64,000 nucleotides of DNA from Aphelidium insulamus (taxonomy: Eukaryota; Aphelidiomycota; Aphelidea; Aphelidiaceae), in contig JAZDSV010000006.1 of assembly GCA_036784855.1 (NCBI GenBank), forward strand, positions 97,001 through 161,000, read 5' to 3'. A program made the translations under genes and the position numbers. Below are positions 37,652 to 50,211 of this stretch, in pieces. Numbering within the stretch: position 1 is the first letter of the stretch; each line of letters opens with the position of its first letter. Under the pieces are notes generated by a model, which did not search any database, had not been told where the DNA came from, and was given only the letters and a program-made list of their open reading frames with translations.

Positions 37652-39130
37652 TTATTGCTGGTTGGCCGAGTCAAACAAGTAATTGGCGGCTAGCATCTCA
37701 TTCTTATCACACGCCAAGTACGCCTCAATTGCCATGGACCTGTCGAATCCCAGTGCGGCCAGCTGCACAGTAACGCTCAGTCAGGTGATAGTGTACATTA
37801 TATAAGGTGATTAAGAAGATGAATGATACGAACCCTCTCAACAGCTGCCTGTTCTTCCGCGGTCAGGTGGATAACTTGAGCACCGGGTGGCAGTTGGTCG
37901 CCGCCTTGTTGATCGTTATTGCCGGCACCCCGTGCACCGCCAGCCATCAGCAGCTGCATGAATGCTTCTGGGTTCTGGCCGATACGCTGTTATATGCAAG
38001 TTAACGACCGACAACGAATGTCAGTCCAGTCTCTAATTGCATACCTGCAACAGTTGCGGATCTGACTGGCCAAGGGTTTGCAGCAGTGGTTCGACCAAGT
38101 GCGGCTGCTGCTGCACCAGCTGACGGATCTGTTCAAACTGGGGGTTGTTCATCAGTGCGCCCAGTCCGCCGGCACCACTGTCATCTTCCTCTCCACCGGC
38201 CTCATAGTCACCTTCTTCGTCGCCATTAGTCGCCGCTGTGGATCCATTATCTGACGTTTGTACTCCTGGCGCTTGCAGTTGTTCCGGTATGCCCTGAGTG
38301 CGCACACAACAAATAAGATTACGAGCAACCATCACCGCCACAACTTGCCGACATGAGGTACTCCACGGCACGGTCAGGGTTGTTGAAGGCGGCGCGCAGA
38401 GCCCGCACGACATTGTCCCGCTCAAAGCCCATCTCCATCAAGTTGCTCACGGCGGTTTCGTACTGCGCGCCGCTGACTGCACAGCATGGCGGGTAAGCTA
38501 AATTTGGATATGGTACCCTCCTTGCCAAAGTCTGATGCAGGGCCACCCGAGGTGACAGTTGCGGTAGTTTCTGGAGCCGGTGATGCAGCAGGAGCTTGAG
38601 CAGACGTGGGCTGAGCAGTGACCGGAGCAGATGCTGCCACTGGCGCTGGAGCAGGGGACGACACGGCAGCAACTGGTGCAGGCGCAGATGGAGCTGCAGT
38701 GGAACTAGATGCTGCAGCTGGAGCCGCTTTAGGCTGAGAGTTACAGCAGCAGGTAAGCATGTAATCGCGATGAGTATGACACACGGCCACTCGCCTTGGT
38801 CACCATCAGCACGAGAAAATCGCCGTCCTTGAGCGCATAGTCACCCAGGGTCTTGGTGTCATCCAGGATTTTGCCTGCAATGCGTGTCTAGCGGCTATCT
38901 ATGGAATAGGCGGTGCGCATACCGGCAAAGATGAGCTTCTGGTTGGCGGCCGGGTGTCCGTGATCCGCCTCCAGCTGCTGCTTGACGGACAGAACCTGCA
39001 CGCCATCCATATGTCAGCGCCCATCATTAATAGCACTCTCCACTAGGGAGCGGCGGTGACGGACCGTCTGCGTGGCCTCTGCGTCGAGCGACAGCGATTT
39101 CTGCTGCAAAGTTTTAACCGTGAGCTTCAT
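37652..39130 (-). CDS. RAD23: RAD23 UV-excision-repair / ubiquitin-receptor protein
   Basis: Minus-strand exons are 39065-39130, 38923-38995, 38795-38874, 38517-38733, 38349-38476, 38045-38293, 37834-37986 and 37652-37762; 358 residues. Domains in order: ubiquitin-like ([44 protein letters not shown]), an Ala/Pro/Thr-rich linker, UBA1 ([32 protein letters not shown]), XPC-binding ([28 protein letters not shown]) and UBA2 ([25 protein letters not shown]). It links Rad4/XPC and ubiquitylated cargo to the proteasome. Two of its seven introns (38734-38794 and 38294-38348) start with GC donors (GCGAGT, GCAAGT). The frame and domain continuity require both. Confidence 0.96.
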
Positions 39131-39755
39131 GTTGTTGTTGTGTGTGTGATCGGCCGCTGTCGGGGATGACTATCTACGTACTCTGACATGCTGCCTTGTA
39201 CATGAGAGAATATAAATCTCGCTTACAATTTTAACTTACGCCCTATATATGCTATTTATCAGTTTGCCGCGCTTGTTTTGCCCTTGCTGCCGATTAATAT
39301 GGTTAGCATTGTGTATCACGGAACGTGGAGCGAGTTTATTTCATTTGATGGTTTATCTGGACGATGAAACTTTGCTAACCTCCAGTGGGAGTTATGCAGT
39401 CATCAAGTCATTGCCTTGCTTAAAGTATAGACACGCCAGACCGCGGTTAATAATAGAGAAGTACTGTAGCTTTGCATACAGCTAGAAGGACAGCTTGTAC
39501 CGTGTTCACACCAACTTCAATTTACATACCATATTGCGTCACAAGCTACTAAAAACATGAAGTGAAGCGAATTAAGCGGTGGCTATGTCCTTACAGACAT
39601 CATACGATACTGTAATAGTAGCCACAATGTGTTCTAGCACGAATACTTAAAGTATGCGTACGTACATATGTACAGGGCTGTAATAATATGCATTATTGTT
39701 GATTACTACTGTACTAGTAGTATAGCTACATACATTTTGACATTAGTGCATATGT
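39131..39755. other. Intergenic region
   Basis: About 625 bp, AT-rich, between the divergent RAD23 gene and a 12-TM protein gene. No conserved coding or RNA feature seen. Confidence 0.5.
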
Positions 39756-42416
39756 ATGTACATACATAATCAGCAAAAGTGTCCACGGCGGCGACTAATT
39801 GGTCCCACGGCCGCCCGATCGAGACGGGCCGACAGGGGCAACCGATCAACCCAAAGTGGGCCACAAAATACGGCGTTGAACAAGCCTGTGCGCGCAGACG
39901 CAGAATTGGCCGCGAGCTACATGTCGGCCTCCATTCGTGACGCTGGTGGTGGCCGGTCCGGTGATGAGTCGGCGGCTGCGTGCACAGTCGTGGCTGACGG
40001 CGGCGCGGATGAAGAGGCCGTCACTCCTACCGACAGCGTGTCTGCGTCTTGGCCCCGGCGGCTAAAAGAGTTTCTTATTCGGTGCTGCCTGGGCGGCGAT
40101 TCTGATATTTGGACCGTTGAGAACCAGATGTCGCGGCTGCATCTCACCTTCTACGACTCAAAGATTGAAGATGCGTACATCTGGCATATCAATAAGCGGT
40201 GCGTATGATTAATAATGTACTTGTACTCTTACAGAGTACCTGTAGATACCTCATTGCCAACCGGTATCTATCGGTATTTATCGCGGGTATGTACTGCATG
40301 TTGGTCGCGTACAATTGGCTTGTGGAGTCGGCCACGCGCTTTCTGTACTATCTGCCGTTCAATATCGCCATGATCGTGCCAATGTTGTTGGGTGCCGCGC
40401 TGACATATTCGCGCGTCATTGACGAGTACGTGATCTACCGCAACTACCACAGGATACTGGCCGGCTGCTTGTTTATGTCAAGTCTGGCGTGGATATTTGG
40501 GCAGCCGTTGGTGCTGCTGCTGCTTGGCGATCCGCTCATATTTGACCCCATACACTCTATCTGCATGTTCTTCATCTTCATCATGGCCGTCACAACGTTT
40601 CGACTGGCCGCAATATCCGCCACCTGCTTGCTGTGCATTCAAGTGGTCACCTGTGTACTTGGATTAGTCATTGCCGAACCGCACAGCTGTGGCAGCCAGC
40701 TGCTATCTTATCTGGCCAACGATTTCTACTCTGTGGCGCTGTGCTACATTTTTGCTCTTCTAGGTTAATTTACTGCATATGTGCTGCCATACTTGCGTTA
40801 ATATTCATTTTACTGCACAGGCGCGTACACCAAGGAGCAAATGATGCGGCAGTGTTTTCTTGTGCGGCACTTTCAGCGGGAAGAGGCTAATATACTGGCG
40901 TCCAGCAGGATGCGCTTACAGCTCACAGAGGCTGGCATGAAGGCATTAAGGCACCTGTCGTCACAACAAGACATGAAGAGCGCCAAGGAGCGCATGCGAA
41001 AGATATCCACGCTGCGTCTGTCCAGCTCCGCCCTGTCGCTTGCCAGTAGCAGCTCAGCCACCAAAACACTTGTGCGACTGTCGTCAATGCCGCAGATTCC
41101 GAACGCTGCCACAGACCCGGAAGCCGCTTCTGTGGCTCCATCAACTTCACCGCCATCCGATCGCGACTCTGTAGATTCGGCGCAGGTTTTGGGATTCCTT
41201 AGGCGGCACGCGGTGGACATCGCCGTCCAGTCTCCTCCCGCCGCCAACATTACGGAATCGCCGTTTTTTAAAGTGGATCGCGGCACATCTCCTGGCCCTG
41301 CGGTTGATTATGGCAACTCTGAAGGAAACCTGGGCACTGAGCCATCCACGGTCGACTCGGCCGAGGATGATCACGGGCTGTTTGTGTCGCTGTTATCGGA
41401 ACTCCCCGTGTGGCTTCACGATCTACCAAACATTTTCCATGCCGAGTGCCGACGAAGCCTGCGCGACAACATTTTCAACTTTATACGATATCGAGTGTGT
41501 ATGCACTCTGGTGACCCCGACATGGAAGAGGCGTTCATCGAATTCTATAATCCTCGTGCGGTTGCCAATTTCAAGATTACTCTATCCTTTGTACTGCTGG
41601 GCAGCTTATTGGTGACGGGACTAAATTACCTAACGAACAAGACTGAAACTTTTGACTTGATTATTCGGTTGGGGTATGTAGCTCGATCTCTTGTGTTGTG
41701 ACTCTGATAACTCACGTACTAGATACCTGCCCATGGTGGTCGTGGTAGGAATGTTGGTGATCAAGGTGAAGCGCATATACGGATTTCCAATGCGCACTCA
41801 AATCACCATCATGGTCGGGCTGTATTTCGTGTGCTTGGGTTTTGCAATGTTGGCCTTCAACGCGCACGCCGCGCTCCGTCACACTTTCTCCCTGATCGAT
41901 CCAGAGGCCACGCGACCAACGCTTAACATTCCAACCAGCGCTACAGGTGGCCGCACCTTGCCCGCCTGGTTGCCCGATTCCCCGTTTGACACCAAAGCCA
42001 ATTTTGATATGACGTTTGCCAGCCACGTTGACACGTCGGCTGGCAGCGCCGCGCAGTCCAACAATGGCACCAAGATCGACTCGCCGTACACGGACGACAA
42101 GGGGCGGTTGATCGCCATGTACTTGCAGCAAGAGGCGTCATTCATGAGCTCCTTCACCACCCTGATCATCTACTGCTTTCTGGCGGCGGGCTCTTCCGGC
42201 ATGCGTCTCGGCTATTATTTGTTGTTTGAGGTGGCATTTGCCCTGTCTGTGATTGCAACAGCCATATTCTCCAGTTCCGTGTCCGGGTTCGACGGTCAGC
42301 GCGTGAGAATCGTTCTTTTTGTTCTGGCCACATTGATGTCGGCGACGTGGATAGCGCGCCCGTTGGAGTTTGAGATGCGCAAGTGGGTGGGCATGAAGAG
42401 GAACTACCAACTCTAG
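39756..42416 (+). CDS. Polytopic membrane protein with two 6-TM repeats, unknown function
   Basis: Exons are 39756-40198, 40237-40763, 40821-41673 and 41723-42416; introns are 38, 57 and 49 nt. The product has 838 residues; an in-frame ATG at 39921 is an alternative start. Each half begins with a soluble word followed by six hydrophobic helices: LHLTFYDSKIEDAYIWHINK precedes TM1-6, and EEAFIEFYNPRAVANF precedes TM7-12. Between the halves lies a cytosolic linker of about 230 residues (KEQMMRQCFLVRHFQREEAN, then Ser-rich). The loop between TM9 and TM10 is long (about 100 residues) and probably luminal. The layout resembles the membrane part of adenylyl-cyclase-like proteins, but no cyclase, kinase or transporter signature is present and the protein stops after TM12 (MRKWVGMKRNYQL). 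Family not recognised. Confidence 0.8.
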
Positions 42417-42496
42417 ACTTTTAACCAGTACTACATTAGACACAGTTTTTCATTCACGCATGCGATGTTTATTTCTTTCTTGGTCCACTGCATTTC

Positions 42497-44385
42497 TTAG
42501 TGGTCAGGTGTCAGAAGCAATTGTCCAGACGGAGTGGCAGGGACGATTCCGCCCTGTGCTCGATCAAATATGGTAACACCTCGAATGATGGTCTTGTCAA
42601 CAACTCCAGCCAGCGTAATGCCAGAGTAGGGAGTGACTTTGTTCTTGAACAATATCTTGGCCGGATTTACCTATACAATTGGATGATCACCCTTTGTGAT
42701 CGGAGCGCCAACATCACTCACCTCAAAAGTGGATTCGGGATCCCAAATAACAATATCAGCGTCATATCCCACTTGCAACAGTCCCTTTTTACCCTGACAC
42801 CCGACCTTGGTAGCTGTAGCAGTGCAAATCCATCGCACCAATTGTCCCAGTCTGTACATTCCAGTATTAAGAATCAAAAGCTAAATCGTCTTAGCCTTAC
42901 GAGACACCGCGCTTTTGTCCAGCAGTCCACAGGATGGGCAAGCCATACTGTACCGACGCTATTCCGCCCCAAGCCTCCATGAAATTCCCCGTATCCATCA
43001 CCTTAGTGTTCAACATGTCAATACACTACATATTACCACATCACACACCTTCAAATCCGGAGTACACGGCGAATGATCAGACACTACGTAGTCAATGGTG
43101 CCATCCATTAGTCCGCGCCACAAAAGCTCGCGATTTTCGGCATTGCGGATCGGCGGACAGCATTTGAACTCGGTGCGCCCGGCCGGCACATCCTCCGCAG
43201 CAAAGAACAAATAATGAAAGGTGGTCTCCACCGATATTGGCACACCTCTCGCCTTGGCTGCCTTGATGGCCGACAGCGCGTCGGCGGACGATAGATGCAC
43301 AATGTGGCACGGAACGCGGTACTCTTCACACAATGCAATCACCAAATCGATAGCGTCATTCTCCAGCTGTTTTGGTCGGGATGCTACAAATGTTGAATAA
43401 GCCGATTCGTCCAGCTGGCCGTCCCCTGACGTGGCAGCCGCAGGTGAATGCATGCAATTGCAGCTCATGGTCTCGGCATGAAACATGAGGAACGATCCCG
43501 TGCCCTGTCAGTTATCGTACGTATTTGGATACGGCATACAATATGTTCATACCTGTAGTTGCTGCAGCGCCAAACGTATTTCCGGCTCGGTGACAAACTG
43601 GAACTCTTCCACGCCGCTTTCGATCATGAAACACTTGAAGCCGCGCGCCCCGGCCGCAACCATTCCGCGCAGTTCTGTCTGCAGTGTAAGGGTAAGGTTG
43701 TGCGTAGACTCATGGGCACAAGCAGCGAAGTGTTTTAGGTGATGGCAAGGCATCCAATTGCCAATACATAGGTCACTCCATTACAGTATATATATACACC
43801 TACGTACCTGGTTGTCGGGCACAACGCCTCCATACAGCGCCACGTCGCAGAAGCACTGTCCCTTTGCAGCGGCGGCTTTGACCTGCAGGTTGGCCACCGT
43901 GGTGGTTGGTGGAATGGAATTGAGCGGCATGTCCACTATCAGAGAGCAGCCTCCTGCCATCGGTGGTCATCAGTGCATCTTGATGCATGCGCATACGTAG
44001 ATACCGGCAGCGGCAGCGCGCGTGGCAGTAGCAAACCCTTCCCAGTCGGTGCGGCCCTGCGTGGCCACGAGTCAGTCGGGGACGCACAACTAAATCATCC
44101 ATGTCCTCACAGGCTCGTTGACGTGCACCTAAGTAGCAGTATACGTGAGCAGTTGGATGCATCTGGGTGTCCATGGCATACATGAGCGTCCACGACGGCC
44201 GGCATCACAATGTGCGTGCCGGCCTCGATCCAGGTGGCGCGCGCGGCCAACAGCTCCTCCGCGAAGGGAGGCCGATGGATGGCCGCTATCTTGCCAGTGT
44301 CCGCGTCCACTTGCAGCAATGCCTCTGCCGGCACCTCGGCATCGCTGCCACCCAGCAGAACGCGCTGGCCGTGCACAAACATCAT
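42497..44385 (-). CDS. DAL1: Allantoinase
   Basis: Minus-strand exons are 44182-44385, 44111-44128, 44005-44056, 43808-43953, 43553-43678, 43049-43504, 42901-43001, 42722-42851 and 42497-42670; about 468 residues. Exon 2 is only 18 nt (VHVNEP). Metal site and family words: DAHVHVNEPGRTDWEGF, GARGFKCFMIESGVEEF (with the lysine expected to be carbamylated), SFLMFHAE, CHIVHLSSADAL, YVVSDHSPCTPDLK and GYDADIVIWDP. The substrate-loop words identify allantoinase rather than dihydropyrimidinase or DHOase. It hydrolyses allantoin to allantoate in purine degradation. The exact start is uncertain: the first ATG in frame is 44385, and an upstream exon is possible. Confidence 0.93.
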
Positions 44386-44728
44386 GCACACACACTGTCA
44401 CTGTATCGCCGGGGGCCGCAGGAGGCCAACTCACTGAAGCGGGCGGCTCACTGCATGCACAAGGTATACAGACGGCCCCCGCTTTGACAGGCATCGGGCA
44501 TTGGCCGGATGGAGCCTCCTGTCATGGTCGCCAAGCAGCTGGAAATAGCGCGCGTATCCAGCTTGCCTTTCGTCACCCCCGCGCGCCAATGAAGTCGAGC
44601 AGCCGCGCTACGACGCCGCCCCGGCACTCAAGCAGTGGTCCAGGTGTTGCCAGCGTCACGTCACACCAGGTGCTGCCAGCAACACGTCTGCCTCGCCGCG
44701 CCCCTCACAGAGCGCTGGGATATCACGC
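44386..44728. other. Divergent promoter region of allantoinase and kinesin
   Basis: 343 bp with GC-rich stretches. A long plus-strand open frame through here begins at a GTG and is not supported as coding. Confidence 0.5.
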
Positions 44729-47725
44729 ATGGCGTCTGCGTCTTCCCTCGGCGCCACCTTGTCGTCAACATCATCCATGGCGGCACTCACAGCCAGCGGT
44801 CGCGGCACAGGCGCCACCAAACGCGAGAACGTGCTGGTGTCGGTGCGGGTGCGACCGCTGTCCACCACCGAGATGCTGTCCAACCAGCAAATCATCTGGG
44901 ACGTAGTGCCCGGCGAGGCCGGACGCATTGCCATGAACCAGGAGTGGCGCGACAGGCTGCGCAAACCCTCGCTGGGCACCGAGTATCAGTACGGTGCGTG
45001 ACCGGCTATACCTTGCATTGCATGAGGTCTATAACACGGGGTGACGCAGACTACGCGTTTGTCGGTAGCGAGAATGAGGACATCTACCGGCAAAGTGTCT
45101 CGCAGCTGGTCTGGTCCGCCATGGAAGGCTACAATGGTACTGTCTGTGTCTGCGCTGCTATCTTATCCTCTGACCGCGCACTAGGCACCGTGTTTGCGTA
45201 TGGTCAGACCAGTTCCGGCAAGACGTACACTATGATGGGCGATCAGGCGTGTCCCGGTGTCATTCCCCGTGCCATCGACGAAGTGTTTGCCTACATCCAG
45301 GAGGTGTGTCTATAGATGGAAGCACTATATATGTATATGCATGCATGCTAAGTAAGCTGTAGAATAGTAATCAGCGGGAATTTCTGTTGCGAGTAAGCTA
45401 TCTGGAGATTTACAACGAGTCCATTCGCGACTTGCTGGCACCCGAAAGCACTGACATCAAGCTGCACGAAGACAAGCAGGTATGATAGCCATCAATATGT
45501 ATGATGGCTTGATTGCTAATGTTACAGCGCGGCATATACGTGAGTCCGCTTCGAGAAGACATTGTAACGAATCCAATGCAAGTGCTGCGCATCATCGAAG
45601 ATGGAGAGGGTGGGTTAAGGCTTATCTATACAAATACCTATGTCTAACAACACTCAGCCAGCCGCCACGTGTCCACCACAGACTACAACGAGCACAGCAG
45701 TCGGTCACACACCGTATTCCAGCTGATCATTGAGAGTCGGGAACGTAACGCCAACAGTCCCGCCATGCTTCGCTCCCGCACACACGCCAAAGTGCCATTC
45801 GGCCCTCCCGTGCGGATATCTGCCCTGGTAAGGCGCTCAGTTTAAATTTACCTAAACTGGTGTATTAATGTTGTCGACAGAACTTGATTGATTTGGCGGG
45901 GTCGGAGAAGGCGTCCACGTCGGCCGACCGACGACGCGAGGGCGCCTACATCAACAAGTCGCTGCTCACATTGGGCACCGTGATCTCGAAGTTGACCGAG
46001 GATCGCACCGGTCACATTCCATTCCGAGACAGCAAGCTGACTCGGCTGCTTCAACCATCGCTGCAGGGCAACGCCCGCATATCCGTCATTTGCACCGTCA
46101 GTCCCGCTATGAGCAACCAGGAGGAGACTACAAACACGCTCAAATTCGCCCAGCGCATCAAGAAAGTAATCACGGCCGCCGGGACCACGGAGCTCATTGA
46201 CGACAAGGCTCTGCTGCAGCAGTATCGTGGCGAGATCGATGAGCTGCGCAGCAAATTGCAAGACCTCTCCGTCAAGGACGAAGAGACGCAGCATCTGGCC
46301 GCCGAGAAGAACCGTTTGGAAGGCGAGTTGCATCAGCAGCAGTTGGTGCGCACGGCACTCAAGGAGCGTATCGACCACCTGACGCGACTCATTCTAACCA
46401 GCTCGAGTTTCAATCCTTCTGCCGCCGCTCTGGCAGCCCGCAAAGCATTGGACGATGGCGGTGCCGATATGGACAGACTGCATATTTCACCGCGACTGGC
46501 AACGCACCGAATGTCGATGCAACCACAATCCACAACTGCCACCAGCAGCAAAGAGGTACTTACATTATCCGTTCCGTGTGGTTATGTATGCTGATATCAC
46601 TTGTAGGCAGAGGATGAGTTAAGGTTGGCGAGGGCGCGGTTGAAGTTTGCGGATGAAGAAAATGTGCGGATGAAGGAAGAAATAACTACAAAAGATGAGC
46701 AGATACAGCAGCTATCGAAAGAGGTGGAGGAAATGCGCGCGCAACAGTCACATTCCGAACAGCAAACAGCCGACGAACACCGACATACAATACAAGAGCT
46801 GCGCACGGAACTTCAGCGCCTCGCGGCCAACGACGAGGCGCGCGTTATGTTGCTTGCAGAGCAGAAGCAGAAGTTACAGCAACTGGAGATGGAAAATCAG
46901 AGACTGCAAGCCACCTCGCCTGTCAATCATTTGGTGGACTTGAGCGACGTGGCCCAAATGTCTCTTGTCACGTCATCGCAGGTAGACCCGGACCAGTTTG
47001 AGAAGTTGGCGCACCAATGCGACTCTATGCGAGAGAAGCTCAATGAATTGGAGTCAAAGTTGGCGGACAGGGAAGCTGAAATTGCGCGATTGATTGCGGC
47101 TCAGCAGCAGCAATCTGCCATCACTGGAGACAAACCAGTGAAGCATGCAACGACGACACTGAGCTCACTGCCTGAACCGCCAAACATTGATGAAATGTTT
47201 TCCACTTCTGTGGTATCTCCAAATGCAAAACTATTGTCATCGCTACTCCGGCCGGCAGCTGAACCCGCCGCCAAAAGCGAAAAGACACGCAACGTTGGCA
47301 CATTTCCCAGCCCACCACCGCCACTGGCCATGCAGTACCGGAGAAACGGATCACTTAGCACACCCGAATCCGATGCGGCCATAAAGTCGTTGGAGGACCG
47401 ACTGGTGGAGGAGAGGGCCCTGCGACAAAAATCTGAGCACGCCAAGACGCAAGACATTGACATGCTGGAGACTGAATTGATGGTTACCAAGGCCGAACTG
47501 AGCATCTCGAACCTATTTCGGCTCTATTCGGCCGGCGCCACCGGATCAAATAGTAGCAGTCGGCGCGGGTCTGCGCGTGATGGTCCACAACCTGGTTCCA
47601 CGCTGACACCATCGCGGCGGGGCAGTGACCACCGGGAGTTGGATGGCTTCCTGCTAGCCACTCCGGAATCAAGTCCCCGGAAAGCCAACGACGAATTAAA
47701 GGAGCTTTTAGACAGCATGAAATAG
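44729..47725 (+). CDS. Kinesin-7-like (CENP-E/Kip2 group) motor protein
   Basis: Exons are 44729-44993, 45050-45136, 45185-45303, 45375-45479, 45528-45609, 45658-45827, 45881-46555 and 46607-47725; 873 residues. The N-terminal motor domain (about 35-390) has VLVSVRVRPLS, P-loop AYGQTSSGKTYTMMG, LRVSYLEIYNESIRDLL, switch I NEHSSRSHTVFQL, switch II LIDLAGSEKAS and the neck-proximal NTLKFAQRIKKV. Long coiled coils follow (residues about 410-660), then a Ser/Pro-rich tail ending ANDELKELLDSMK. The neck immediately after the motor and the YLEIYNE context suit kinesin-7, but group assignment is by eye. Likely roles are spindle or microtubule plus-end transport. Confidence 0.92.
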
Positions 47726-47951
47726 ACGCCATTTTGGACTATAAGCAGGCTTGGAATAGCTGGGATACTGCTTGACATGTATGTATGTAAAGATCACTAT
47801 TCACCGACCACAGATATACTGCATGTTTAAGCATCGCACCCATTGCTTCATTCCAGTCTATATGTATATTCTGTAGATTCTTTGCAATGGAGGCTTCACA
47901 GTAAGTAATAACACCCAATTAATGCCACCTTAATGAGAGCCACATCAATTG
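47726..47951. other. Short intergenic region
   Basis: Contains ATGGAGGCTTCACA followed by a strong donor (GTAAGTAA) at about 47887-47901, which could be a 5' exon of the next gene. No acceptor downstream restores its frame, so it was not joined. Confidence 0.35.
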
Positions 47952-50095
47952 ATGCAATCGTTCCAAGACCGGCGGCTGGCGGATTTGCCGGTGGAGCTGC
48001 TGGCCGACATTGCCACGGCGGCAGATGAGCGTGCTGCCAACAGCTGCTCCACTCTCGATCTGAGGCAAGTGTGTGTGCATGCGGATGAAGCCGCGATAAC
48101 CTTGCGTTCGGTAGTCACAACCAGCTGACGGTGCTGCGCTTTGACCGACTGCGCAACTACTGCAACGTCACCCTGCTCAACCTGAGGTACGTCACGATGA
48201 CACTGCTGCACCGTTAGCGGTATGGCTGATACGTCTGGTGGTTCAGCCATAATAGACTCTCGCTGCTGGACGGCGTGGGGCGGTTCATGCCGCATTTGCG
48301 GACGCTAGCACTGAGCGGCAACGAGCTCACGGCAGACGCTGTAAATGGCAGTGGCGTGGCGCAATGCGTGCAGCTATCATCACTGCTTCTGGCCAACAAT
48401 CGGCTGGAGCGCTGGCCCGAGTGCGTATCATCGCTGCCGGGGTGTGTTCCAACGGAATGATGTTCAGGCTACCGTGACTAACGTTTACCAGTCTGGAGAC
48501 ATTGTCCCTGGCGTGTAATCAACTGAGCGCCGTACCAGCTGAAGTTGGCTCGCTGCAATCTCTGCGTCTCTTGTCGCTGGCACACAACCAGTTGGCGGAT
48601 GTGAATGTGGCCGCCCTGAGCCAATGCCGCCAGTTGCAAATGATCTCCATGCACGGCAACCGGATGAGTATGGAGCAAGAGCTGGACGTAATGTGCTTTA
48701 TGCGTTCCCGGAACATGACAATGTGCAAGTGTTGAAGTGGTGGTAATACTGTCGCTTTATTAATGTATCTTCTTTGCAGGTGTCAGCAAACTGTTGCTGC
48801 CAAATGATTTATATCGCAACAAGCGTGCTTCAACCGCAGTTATACCACCAGTTACCAATGCGGCAGCTGCTACGCCGCCTGTGCAGCCAAAACAACAATT
48901 GAACCCAGTGGAGACGGCTGGTCCCCCTGCGCCTACCGACAAGGCCTCACTGTCGTCCTCTTCATCAACCGCAGACACACTTGCACCTTCATCGTCGCTG
49001 GATGCACCAGTCACAAATAATACGGCGACCAAATCTCGGCGCAGGCGCTCCACAGTGTCTTCAATGCGCACCGACAAGGATCTGCCACCTCCACCTGTAG
49101 ACACTGTGGCCTCGCCCATCACCGCTGATATCGGTCTACCGCCGTCCACAGATCAAGTCGGCGTATCGCCATCTATTATCGGCGATGGCGCTGCAAGCGT
49201 ATCAGACGTGTCCACATTGGGCGAACAGACGGTCGAGTCGTTGCGCACAGCCATACACGAAATCAGCTTTGACAGCCGAGACGACATCATGCAGGCATAC
49301 GAATCCACCTCCACCTCATCGCTCAACAACCTATCACAAACGGATCAGCCTCCGCCGCCTCCATCGCAAATATCCGCCTCGCATCCAGCACCGATGGACA
49401 CTATACTTCTATCACCCGAAACTGTATCCCCGACCGTGCCGCCACAGCCTGCATCGCCGCTAGTTGCCGGCACATCTCCATCACTACCGCAGTCACCGCT
49501 CCCACAAACGAACAGGAATGCAGTGCCGGCAATCGGCGAGTCAACATCCGCTCCACCTCCACCTCCTCCGGCCTACACTGTTGCACGGTCGATTGCATCA
49601 GACTCGCTCGGAGGCAGCATTGACACGTTGTGTGTTGCATGCCGGCTGCCAATAACTATCGGGGGATTTGCCACGGCTTTCGGGTACTTTTGGCACGACG
49701 AGTGCTATCGGTGTTCGGTAGGTTTTTGTTCAGCTGCATGTACGCTGCACATAATCTAAACTGTGCAGCGATGTGGCAAAATAATAACCAGCGAAGATGT
49801 GTTCATGAGCGATGCGGTAGGCGATGCGCCCGACATATACGACCAAATATGCCACGACTTGCTGGTCACGCTGCACACGTGCGTCACTTGTGGCCAACTG
49901 ATTGACGACTTGCGCTTCATATCCATCGGCGATCGGTACTACCACAGTGAGCATCTGCAGTGCAAGCTGTGTGCACGGCCGCTCAATGTCAGCGATGGCA
50001 CAGTAATTCGGCCCTTCCTGGACGGATTGATATGTGATTCGGACATGTGTTTACAACGGCGCACGCAGCACTATGCATCAACATCACTGCAGTGA
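47952..50095 (+). CDS. LRR-LIM protein
   Basis: Exons are 47952-48064, 48115-48186, 48247-48441, 48492-48728, 48787-49717 and 49769-50095; 624 residues. The N-terminal 200 residues are leucine-rich repeats (STLDLSHNQLTVLRFDRL, TLLNLSHNRLSLLDGVG, LRTLALSGNELT, LSSLLLANNRLERWPE, LETLSLACNQLSAVPAEVG, LRLLSLAHNQLADVN). A 280-residue low-complexity Pro/Ser/Thr linker follows. The C-terminus has two LIM zinc fingers: CVACRLPITIGGF...CYRCSRCGKII and CVTCGQLIDDLRF...LQCKLCARPLN. The first intron uses a GC donor (AG|GCAAGT, 48065-48114) exactly inside the LDLS-HN repeat word. Probably a cytoskeletal or signalling scaffold; I do not know a named protein with this order. Confidence 0.85.
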
Positions 50096-50211
50096 ATAGA
50101 TTTTGTGAATTTTGATCATACGGCGACCAGCACCGTCTTATTCAAGTATGTAGGAAGAAAATGCCTTGGATTGTGTCATGGCCTTCTAATTACAGCATCA
50201 GAGAAAAAAAA

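Noticed and set aside
44635-45315. Long plus-strand frame across the allantoinase-kinesin promoter
   Set aside because: It starts at GTG, has low-complexity Arg/His text, and runs through kinesin exon 1 in the wrong frame.
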